Source: Caenispirillum bisanense (GTDB taxonomy: Bacteria > Pseudomonadota > Alphaproteobacteria > Rhodospirillales > UBA2165). From it: DNA of 64,000 nt. Made by a program: the position numbers and the translations under genes. Shown here in pieces: positions 9,541 through 16,271 of the stretch (within the stretch, counting starts at the first letter, position 1; every line of letters starts with the position of its first letter). Under the pieces are notes generated by a model. It was given only the letters and a program-made list of their open reading frames with translations, was not told the origin of the DNA and searched no databases. The DNA is taken from positions 58,275 through 122,274 of the forward strand of contig CAMDWJ010000004.1 of NCBI GenBank assembly GCA_945877815.1, given 5' to 3'.

Positions 9541-9590
9541 AGAGTCATGCTTCTTTTGTAGAGATGTCGCCACACGAAGACGTTGGCCGG

Positions 9591-9625
9591 GCACGCTACC
9601 GCACTCCGGGTGAACGCTCACCCGG
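9591..9625 (-). promoter_or_regulatory. ops-like antitermination element with upstream hairpin
   Basis: On the minus strand the leader between the RfaH-like gene and pseB contains a perfect 8-bp hairpin (CCGGGTGA, loop GCGT, TCACCCGG; 9625 to 9606). Three bases later comes GCGGTAGCGTGC (9602 to 9591). That 12-mer equals the core of the enterobacterial ops/JUMPstart element as I remember it (GGCGGTAGCGTG). Ops pauses RNA polymerase and recruits RfaH through the non-template strand. The cis position after an RfaH-like gene supports function; binding itself is inferred. Confidence 0.65.
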
Positions 9626-9658
9626 ATACAAAATGTTGTGTGCCGTCGGACTGACGAC

Positions 9659-10159
9659 TTAGGCTGTCGCGCCCACTGTTTCGAGCGGAACGCTGATTTT
9701 TACTTTTCGACCCAACAAATCCAGCAGAAGGACAACGCGGTGGTCATCTGTTAGATTGCTGAAAAAGCCATATAGGTCGGTGAACGGCCCGTCGAGAATT
9801 AGGATTTTTTCGCCCGGCGCAAACGGTGACGCGGCCGTGACGATCAGGCCGGCCTCATCTTCGCGGCCGCGAATCTCATCAATGACGTCTGTCGGCACCC
9901 GTACCGGCCGTTCGTCGCGCGTGATCAACCCGGCAACTCCGACCGTAGAGCGGATCGCTCGCCAAGCGGTCGCCATCTCATCGATCGCAACAAACAAATA
10001 GCGCGGGAAGAATGGCGTGTTTACGACCTCGGTACGCCGCGCATGTTTGCGCCGCTTACGACATTTCGGCAGATAGACGGCATACCCCTGCTGTCGGAGG
10101 TGATGGGCGGCCTTATCTTCAGCCCGGGCGTGCGTATGAACCACCGTCCAATAGCTCAT
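9659..10159 (-). CDS. RfaH/NusG-family transcription antiterminator
   Basis: 166 residues, close to the 162 of E. coli RfaH and shorter than housekeeping NusG. The NGN domain covers about residues 1-105 (MSYWTVVHTHARAEDKAAHHL, then TPFFPRYLFVAID). A KOW domain follows at about 110-166 (FAPGEKILILDGPFTDLYGFF). RfaH-type proteins bind paused polymerase and reduce termination in long sugar operons. The ATG overlaps the stop of the winged-helix regulator (ATGA), so the two are coupled. The ops-like site lies 57 bases downstream, just before pseB. This looks like a cis-encoded, locus-specific antiterminator, comparable in position to UpxY proteins of Bacteroides capsule operons. Confidence 0.88.
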   Translation of the reverse strand: MSYWTVVHTHARAEDKAAHHLRQQGYAVYLPKCRKRRKHARRTEVVNTPFFPRYLFVAIDEMATAWRAIRSTVGVAGLITRDERPVRVPTDVIDEIRGREDEAGLIVTAASPFAPGEKILILDGPFTDLYGFFSNLTDDHRVVLLLDLLGRKVKISVPLETVGATA

Positions 10160-10791
10160 CTGGCGCCTCCGTCCTGGGGAATATCGAGGGAAACATTCAA
10201 AAAACGAGGCGCTAGAACGCAGTTCAGCTTGAACTGGGTGCGGGCGGTGTCAAAGGCGTCCTGAGGCTCGTTGAGTTCGCATACGATAATTGCGTCCACA
10301 TCTGGGAAATCGGCGATCGACGGACGAACAGGTAATGCCGCGTAGGAAAGAGCCCCTATCTTTTCATCGACGATCCCGACCAATTCGATCGGAAAATCGC
10401 GAGCGCAAAGCGTCATGATTTCTGCAAAGTCGCTGGCGCCATACAAAACGATCCGCCGCCAATTGCGGTTTGTGCAGGTTTGGATCAGTTCGGCGCTTTC
10501 CGTTCGCGCAACGCGGAAAAATTGAAATGATTGGGACAGATAAAAGGCCGTAAGCCGGCTTTTTTCGGCAAAACCCACTGGCGTCAAATAATAGGCGTAC
10601 CGATTGGCTGGGACCTGTTGAACTTTAATAAGCCCCTTTTTGACGCACTTCCGAAAATAAGTATTGGCTAATCCAAGCGCTATCCCAAGTTGTTTAGCCA
10701 AAACGCGCTGGGTCACGGCGGCATTACTTTCGACCGCCATAAGCACCCCGAGCATAATGCCCTCTTGAGTTCCGCTCACCTTGTCGTTCAT
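10156..10791 (-). CDS. winged-helix regulator with Rossmann-like C-terminal half
   Basis: 211 residues from ATG 10791; a GTG one codon upstream is also possible. Residues about 10-75 form a winged helix (AVTQRVLAKQLGIALGLANT, then KKGLIKVQQ as the wing). Residues about 110-205 look like a nucleotide-binding fold: RRIVLYGASDFAEIM, then ELVGIVDEK and VDAIIVCELNEP, a pattern seen in PglD N-domains and sugar-nucleotide epimerases. Similar regulators are found in O-antigen loci. It is the first gene of the leftward operon and has GTTC/GAAC repeats just upstream, so autoregulation with a sugar-related ligand is plausible. Confidence 0.8.
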   Translation of the reverse strand: MNDKVSGTQEGIMLGVLMAVESNAAVTQRVLAKQLGIALGLANTYFRKCVKKGLIKVQQVPANRYAYYLTPVGFAEKSRLTAFYLSQSFQFFRVARTESAELIQTCTNRNWRRIVLYGASDFAEIMTLCARDFPIELVGIVDEKIGALSYAALPVRPSIADFPDVDAIIVCELNEPQDAFDTARTQFKLNCVLAPRFLNVSLDIPQDGGAR

Positions 10792-10796
10792 CACCT

Positions 10797-10822
10797 GAAC
10801 GTATACTGTTCGTACAATGAAC
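10797..10822. promoter_or_regulatory. three phased GAAC/GTTC half-sites, candidate operator
   Basis: On the plus strand GAAC (10797), GTTC (10808) and GAAC (10819) occur at exact 11-bp steps, giving two overlapping inverted repeats with 7-bp spacers. They lie 6 to 31 bases upstream of the regulator start, between it and the divergent ligase-like gene. The one-turn spacing places all half-sites on one face of the helix, as expected for an operator bound by a dimeric winged-helix protein. Binding is inferred. Confidence 0.45.
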
Positions 10823-10914
10823 GCAATGCGCGCTGATATTTTTGGTTTCCGCCCCCGGAAGCTTCAGTTTACCTATGCGCACCCTTCAGCCCCCTGAGTG
10901 TACGTTACGGGAGA

Positions 10915-12243
10915 GTGATTATCGGGATTTTTACGCCGCCCAATACCCGTCCCCTATCAATCCTCAACGTTGCCAGATCGGTCGCTTTGTGGACCTTGGG
11001 GCTTATCGCCGCCTTGATGTTGCTTGTGGCCTTTTTCGCGCCCAAAGCAATGGCGGTCCTACTGGCTGTTATGGGTCTCATATCGGCGCTCCAATTCTGG
11101 GCAGACCGGGTCGCGAGCCAGGCCAGATCGAGGGCGGCGCTTCGCCTCGGACGGACCGAGCTGTTTCTGCTGCTGCTGCTCGCGTTCGGCGCCATATCGG
11201 GCAGTTGGTCAACACGCCCATTGGAAAGCCTGTCGACGGCCCTTGGCTTGGCCGGCACTTTAGCTTGCGGTTTGATAACGATTCACTTTGTCAGCGGGTG
11301 TCGCGCCGCTGAACGTAATTGTCTGCATACAGCCGTCATGGTCGGCGGATTCGTGGGGTTTGGTTTGTTGGCATGCGAACTCGCAACCGGGCACCTTGTC
11401 GTCCGCGCGATCTTTGAACTGACCGGCCGCCACTTGTATCCCGAAAATATATCGAATATTTTCAAGCCGGGCCTCACAGTGGCCGCGCTTTACATTTGGC
11501 CGTGGGGATATGCGCTCAGCCGCCGATACGGTATTGGATCAGCCGTCGCCTTGGCGGCGGGAGCGGCAGCCGTTATTGCCCTGCACGATTCGCGCTCTGC
11601 GGCCGTAGGATTAATTGCGGGGGTATTCGTAGCATTGATCGCCGCGCTGCGTGCCCAAAGCGCATCTCGTTGGCTAGCGGTCTTGATCTTTTCGGGCGTG
11701 TTCTCGATGCCGCTGCTGGCACATCTGCTTCCGGATCCAGTTCAGCCACGCAGCCATCTGGAGTTTCTCACCAATTCCGCTGTCCATCGAATTCATATTT
11801 GGCGCAACACCGCCGCCCTGATACCCGACGCGCCGATTTTGGGACGCGGGTTGGATTCGTCTCGAATGCTGTACGACGGGAGTACACAGGAAGCTTTTAT
11901 CTTTCTTCCTGATCGCGCCGGTGGAGGCTTTACGTCGCTTTCCGAACCGATACCGCTTCACCCACACAACTTCGTGTTGCAGGTTTGGTTGGAACTCGGC
12001 GCCATGGGCGCGCTCTTACTGAGCGGCCTTCTCATTGCGCTGGTTCACAGCATCTCGTCCCTGCGCGGTGCTCGCGAGCGCTTTGTGTCGTTCGGCGCCC
12101 TCACGTGTGGGATCATCATCGCTAATGTTAGTTTTGGCGCTTGGCAGAGCTGGTGGCTCGCCTCTCTTTTCCTAACGGTGATTCTGGTTGTCGCCTTGAC
12201 GCGGGACATCCCGTCCGTGGATGAAAAAAACGAGATACTATAA
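10915..12243 (+). CDS. O-antigen ligase-like membrane protein (Wzy_C/WaaL superfamily)
   Basis: 442 residues from GTG 10915, preceded closely by GGGAG. About 10-12 hydrophobic segments are visible. The large periplasmic loop before the last segments carries the superfamily pattern: RIHIWRNTAALIPDAPILGRG, then LPLHPHN-like LHPHNFVLQVWLELG with the conserved histidine. It ends with SFGAWQSWW, also present in the protein at 23989-25278, so the two are paralogues. Members join glycan to lipid A-core or polymerise repeats in the inner membrane. It is divergent from the regulator operon. Confidence 0.82.
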   Translation: MIIGIFTPPNTRPLSILNVARSVALWTLGLIAALMLLVAFFAPKAMAVLLAVMGLISALQFWADRVASQARSRAALRLGRTELFLLLLLAFGAISGSWSTRPLESLSTALGLAGTLACGLITIHFVSGCRAAERNCLHTAVMVGGFVGFGLLACELATGHLVVRAIFELTGRHLYPENISNIFKPGLTVAALYIWPWGYALSRRYGIGSAVALAAGAAAVIALHDSRSAAVGLIAGVFVALIAALRAQSASRWLAVLIFSGVFSMPLLAHLLPDPVQPRSHLEFLTNSAVHRIHIWRNTAALIPDAPILGRGLDSSRMLYDGSTQEAFIFLPDRAGGGFTSLSEPIPLHPHNFVLQVWLELGAMGALLLSGLLIALVHSISSLRGARERFVSFGALTCGIIIANVSFGAWQSWWLASLFLTVILVVALTRDIPSVDEKNEIL

Positions 12244-12297
12244 TATCTACCGGGATCTCATCCTATCGACGCATCATAACGCTGTTGGCCGGCGCGC

Positions 12298-13761
12298 CTA
12301 ACCCGGCAATATGCGTCGAAGCGATGTGGGCAATTCTTTAATCAACCAAGATCCCCCAACGAAAAAAACATACATCGCCAGAAACAAGAGGATCATCGAT
12401 CCTGTCATCACCGAGAAATTTGATTCGGGATAAACCAGAGGAAATATGAGCGTAAGGCCGATCAGAAAGGCTGGATCGCTCATGTCGCGCGCGTTGAATA
12501 CGCGGTCGAGAAAAGCCAACAATAGTCCATACAATGGCATGCCGAGCACAACGCCGAGGGCTCCGAAATTAGCCAACAGTTCGGTGAGCCAAGGCAAATT
12601 GACGGATGTGCCGGTTTGATCGGGTTCCAAGAACCCATACCGCCTCCCGAATTCAAGGCCGAAGAGTTCTTCTGGTTTGGACGGATAAAGCACTCTTGGA
12701 ATAAACGACGTCAATACCGGGCGATAGGTCGCTCCATTCCAATATGGAATAGGTTCTGGGCTCGTCGTGTCGACGACATGAAAAACCCAGATGTGGCTGG
12801 TCCGCATCACCACCGCACCGAATCGTCCCCAGAATTGGTAGGGCCGCCCCTCGGATTGACCAGCGTACATCTCGAATGTCGGGGCGCCATCGACAAATTG
12901 CGCCACATAGACCTGCACGATATGCGTCACTCGTTCCAAGCCTTGGAGCTTGGAATAACGCATCACCGCACTTGTGCCATACAACGACAAGATCAGGAGC
13001 CCCAGAACTGCAAAGATCGTGACGACCTTGAATTGACGTTCTCGCCACAACAACAATGCCGCAAAAATCAACATCAGCAGTATATCCGTCAGGTATAGCA
13101 GCCGAAGCCGGAGATAAATTTCCAACGGCATCATGAGGCCAAAAATCAATAGTGCCTGCACGCGCAAAAGTTTTCCGCGACGCCATAAGAGATAAAAGCC
13201 ACCGAACGCGACGTATCCCGCAGGTTCAAAAAATTGTTGCGCCGAAGGGATAGACGACCAGCCGGGGACAATCCGGTCCACCTGATGGACCACTAGCAAA
13301 ACCCAATACAACGGCGCCGGATTTACCGTAGAGACGACATTCGGTAGAGTGAACGTCGGCAAATTCTTCAGCATGAAATACGCAATATAAAAAGAACAAA
13401 CCATACCGAAGATACTCGCTGCGGCGAGCAGCAGAACCTCGGCACGTATGTCGCCCACGTGCACCCGCGAATAAAGCAGGATCGAGTTGCTGTCTGGCCA
13501 AGCGAGTAAAATCGTAAATACTGGCAATCCGAAAAAAACCGCGTAGAACGTTCCTGCTGCGGGGAAAAAGGGGACAGCCGATGACTTTGCGTAGAAAGCG
13601 TGGGCGAGCCACGGAAGCAGGGAAATCCAGATTATCGCAATACCAAGAGCAGCGATGACGCCATCGACCGGCCGAATCATAAACAATACGACACTACCGA
13701 ACATCACGACGACACATGCCGTGACAAGAGCTGCGCGTGTGCAGTCGACGATAGAGATCAT
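12298..13761 (-). CDS. oligosaccharide repeat-unit polymerase (Wzy-like)
   Basis: 487 residues from ATG 13761; a TTG at 13785 is an alternative. The protein is hydrophobic nearly throughout with about 12 membrane segments and no enzyme motif of another class. It has a long loop at about residues 280-400 containing PYWNGATYRPVLTSFIPR and PDQTGTSVNLPWLTELLANFG, the pattern of Wzy-type O-antigen polymerases. These join undecaprenyl-linked repeats at the periplasmic face. It converges with the ligase-like gene and lies about 200 bases after the radical SAM gene. Confidence 0.75.
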   Translation of the reverse strand: MISIVDCTRAALVTACVVVMFGSVVLFMIRPVDGVIAALGIAIIWISLLPWLAHAFYAKSSAVPFFPAAGTFYAVFFGLPVFTILLAWPDSNSILLYSRVHVGDIRAEVLLLAAASIFGMVCSFYIAYFMLKNLPTFTLPNVVSTVNPAPLYWVLLVVHQVDRIVPGWSSIPSAQQFFEPAGYVAFGGFYLLWRRGKLLRVQALLIFGLMMPLEIYLRLRLLYLTDILLMLIFAALLLWRERQFKVVTIFAVLGLLILSLYGTSAVMRYSKLQGLERVTHIVQVYVAQFVDGAPTFEMYAGQSEGRPYQFWGRFGAVVMRTSHIWVFHVVDTTSPEPIPYWNGATYRPVLTSFIPRVLYPSKPEELFGLEFGRRYGFLEPDQTGTSVNLPWLTELLANFGALGVVLGMPLYGLLLAFLDRVFNARDMSDPAFLIGLTLIFPLVYPESNFSVMTGSMILLFLAMYVFFVGGSWLIKELPTSLRRILPG

Positions 13762-13961
13762 CGGATCGCCGTCGGCATTCGGCAAAACAGAGAGCCGTAG
13801 AACTCCGTATTTCTATTCTTTCGGTCCATCAAAATGACGCATCTCCGATAATCTTACACAATGCACTGCAGGGTCATTCACCCGTGTGAAAGGCGAGTAC
13901 GCTAAAAACCAGCACCACCAACTCCGGGCGCCCTAAAAGGGGCAACCATCGGATGCAATGA
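13762..13961. other. intergenic stretch upstream of wzy-like gene
   Basis: About 200 bases without a supported gene. It holds a short inverted repeat TTCAC-CCGT-GTGAA (13877-13890) and a small GCCC/GGGC hairpin (13930-13943) without a T-run. I see no clear promoter or terminator. It may hold the promoter of the polymerase gene. Confidence 0.4.
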
Positions 13962-14987
13962 TCACCGCGAAGCAAGGCGAGCTGACGGATCGGCAGAAAA
14001 CGTTCGATGATCCAGCCCGTCGACAATTTTGGATTGCCCATAAGTCCGGCCAGGAATATCGGCCCAAACCAACGCTTCCGCGACGTCCAGTAACTGATCG
14101 CAATCCTTGCAATAGGGGATATCGTCAAATCGCCGGTCGCGATGTGCCGCACGCAGATTCTCGTAGGCACCACCGCGCACCACATCGGCGATCGACTGCG
14201 TATCGAGGTGCCCAAGCACCGCTTCGGTGTCTTTCCCCAACACCATGCAGCACGCAACCACCGCGCCGGTGTGACCGCCGAGCCCCCCCGCCCGCACCTG
14301 GAGCAAAGGCGAAAACGGCCGCCCGCAGGAGCGGCGCACCGCGCGTGTCGCCACCATTGCATCGCGGTGATAGCCAAGTTCGATGTCGCTGCCGGCCCAG
14401 TTATGCATGAGCCAGATTTCGCTCATCGCTCCGGTATAGTCGCCCCAATTCCTTCGATAGAGGGCGATCTCTTCGTCCTTGCGCGCAATATCGGTGATGA
14501 GATGATGAAGGTGTATTTGCGCCTTGCCGCCCATCTCGGCATTGAGATTGACGAAGCGGCGCACATTTTCACGAACCTGCTCGAAAGCGTCCATGCTCAT
14601 CCAATGCGCATAGCTGGCGCGATCGTAGCCGATCGCCGAAATGCGCAATGTATCGATACCCGCCTCGATCAATCGGCGTGCCAATTTCTCGTCCAGCCGA
14701 TAGCCGTTGGTGAAAGACACGCAGCGCACCCCGCGCGCCGTCACGCTACGAACGAAATCCGGCATATCCGTGTTGAGCGTCGGCTCCCCCGATCCATGCA
14801 GCGAGACCGTCTCCAGGCCATACTGCATCGCGTCGTTGAGAATTTTCTCGAAGACAAGAAACGGCAGCTTCTTGAGGAAGTTCTTTTCGCGCCCCGTCGC
14901 CTGCGGGCACATCGGACAAGCGTAATTGCACCCGCCGTTGAGTTCGAGATCGAGTTGCCTGAGTAGGATTTTGTCCGAAAGCGGCAT
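13962..14987 (-). CDS. radical SAM protein with SPASM-like cysteines
   Basis: 341 residues from ATG 14987. The [4Fe-4S] SAM-binding motif is CNYACPMC (CxxxCxxC) at residues 20-27, followed by HGSGEPTLN, the SAM-contact segment. Further cysteines in RRSCGRPFSP, VVACCMV and YCKDCDQ fit a C-terminal SPASM-like auxiliary cluster site. Such enzymes in sugar loci carry out dehydrations, epimerisations or other radical steps, and some modify peptides. Two bases separate it from the CBS gene upstream, so it belongs to the kdsA operon. The substrate is unknown. Confidence 0.85.
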   Translation of the reverse strand: MPLSDKILLRQLDLELNGGCNYACPMCPQATGREKNFLKKLPFLVFEKILNDAMQYGLETVSLHGSGEPTLNTDMPDFVRSVTARGVRCVSFTNGYRLDEKLARRLIEAGIDTLRISAIGYDRASYAHWMSMDAFEQVRENVRRFVNLNAEMGGKAQIHLHHLITDIARKDEEIALYRRNWGDYTGAMSEIWLMHNWAGSDIELGYHRDAMVATRAVRRSCGRPFSPLLQVRAGGLGGHTGAVVACCMVLGKDTEAVLGHLDTQSIADVVRGGAYENLRAAHRDRRFDDIPYCKDCDQLLDVAEALVWADIPGRTYGQSKIVDGLDHRTFSADPSARLASR

Positions 14988-14989
14988 CT

Positions 14990-15409
14990 CTAGAGTCCCA
15001 AGACCGCCTTGATGGCAGGATGCAGATGCAAAAGCCCCAACAGCCGCCCGGTATCGTCCACTACCGGCAGATCCCAGATGCCTTTTTCTTCCATCAGCGC
15101 GATTGCATGTGCGAGGCTGGCATCGGGTCCGACCACCGTCGGATTGCGGGTCGCATGACGGATGATATCGTCGGCAAACAACGCCGAGAACGGCTTTTGG
15201 TCGCGCAGCAACATGCGGCGCATGTCACCGTCGGTAAACACGCCGGATAATTTGCCCGCATCGTCAACGATCGCAGCGATACCCAGACGAAAGCGCGCCA
15301 TCGTCTCAAGAGTCGTCTTCAGCAAAGTCGTCGGCTGCACCACCGCAATGCGGTCGAGCGGCAATATGATTTCGCCGACACGTCGATCAGCTTGGGAGGT
15401 GGACATCAT
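14990..15409 (-). CDS. stand-alone CBS-domain pair protein
   Basis: 139 residues from ATG 15409, with a purine-rich GGGGAGAGG just before it. It consists of only two CBS motifs, about residues 10-70 (AIVDDAGKLSGVFTDGDMRR) and 75-139 (LPVVDDTGRLLGLLHLHP). The second ends like the C-terminal CBS pair of KdsD/KpsF arabinose-5-phosphate isomerases, which feed KdsA. Here the sugar-isomerase domain is absent. CBS pairs bind adenosyl nucleotides and regulate partners. Its 23-base overlap with kdsA suggests coupled translation and perhaps control of a pathway enzyme. Confidence 0.82.
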   Translation of the reverse strand: MMSTSQADRRVGEIILPLDRIAVVQPTTLLKTTLETMARFRLGIAAIVDDAGKLSGVFTDGDMRRMLLRDQKPFSALFADDIIRHATRNPTVVGPDASLAHAIALMEEKGIWDLPVVDDTGRLLGLLHLHPAIKAVLGL

Positions 15410-16271
15410 CCTCTCCCCATTTTTCCAGAAGTTCGAGCCGCAATTCGTGAGCAGCCTTGGCGTGCGCTAGAATGCGCTCCAGATATTTGATGTCGAGCAC
15501 GGTATTGGCGTCGGACAAGGCGTTTATGGGATCGTCGTGCACTTCCATGAACAGCGCGTTGATCCCGCAGGCCGCCGCCGCGCGCACTAGATAAGGAATG
15601 AATTCGCGCTGCCCGCCCGAAATGTCGCCCATCGAGGTCGGCAATTGCACCGAATGGGTCGCATCGAAACAGACCGGATAACCAGTCTCGGCCATGATCG
15701 GGAAATTGCGAAAATCGTTCACTAGCATGTTATAGCCGAAAAAGGTCCCGCGATCGGCCAAAAGCACCTGATGGTTTCCAGCGGCCTCGATTTTCCGAAC
15801 GCTGTTTTTCATGTTCCAAGGGCTCATGAACTGCCCCTTTTTCAAATGGATCGGCCGGCCGGTCTGCGCGGCGGCGCGCAAAATCGTGGTCTGGCGGCAT
15901 AGGTAAGCCGGAATCTGCACGAGGTCGCAAACCTCACCCGTCGCCTGCGCCCAGGCCACATCGGAAAAGTCGGCAACGACCGGAATGCCGAAGGCTTCAC
16001 GGACTTCGGTCAGAATCGCGAGGCCGTCCTCCATGCCTAATCCGTGGAATGAGTCGGGGCTCGAGCGGCCGTCTTTGTCGTAGCACGACTTATAGATCCA
16101 CGGAATGTCGATCTTGGCGCATACAGCCCCGATAAGTTCAGCCATACGGAAGGCATGATCGCGATTTTCGATCGCGCACGGCCCACCGATAAACGCCAGC
16201 GGCTCCATTCCGCCGATGACAACGTGCCGCACCTTGTTGTCGTAGCCGACGGTGATGGTTTTCGGAATCAT
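15387..16271 (-). CDS. kdsA: KdsA, Kdo-8-phosphate synthase
   Basis: 294 residues from ATG 16271, overlapping the upstream stop as ATGA. It shows the KdsA signatures FIGGPCAIEN near residue 30, KSCYDKDGRSS for substrate binding, VVADFSDV, and FDATHSVQLP, followed by GG(Q)R before EFIPYLVRAA. The enzyme condenses arabinose-5-phosphate with phosphoenolpyruvate to give Kdo-8-phosphate. The length is normal. It sits in a polysaccharide operon rather than a core-LPS setting, so it may be a second copy for a Kdo-like sugar in the exported glycan (inference). Confidence 0.92.
   Translation of the reverse strand: MIPKTITVGYDNKVRHVVIGGMEPLAFIGGPCAIENRDHAFRMAELIGAVCAKIDIPWIYKSCYDKDGRSSPDSFHGLGMEDGLAILTEVREAFGIPVVADFSDVAWAQATGEVCDLVQIPAYLCRQTTILRAAAQTGRPIHLKKGQFMSPWNMKNSVRKIEAAGNHQVLLADRGTFFGYNMLVNDFRNFPIMAETGYPVCFDATHSVQLPTSMGDISGGQREFIPYLVRAAAACGINALFMEVHDDPINALSDANTVLDIKYLERILAHAKAAHELRLELLEKWGEDDVHLPS

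Noticed and set aside
10797..10822. Possible LexA box formed by the GAAC/GTTC repeats
   Set aside because: The alphaproteobacterial LexA site is a direct repeat GTTC-N7-GTTC; here adjacent half-sites are inverted.
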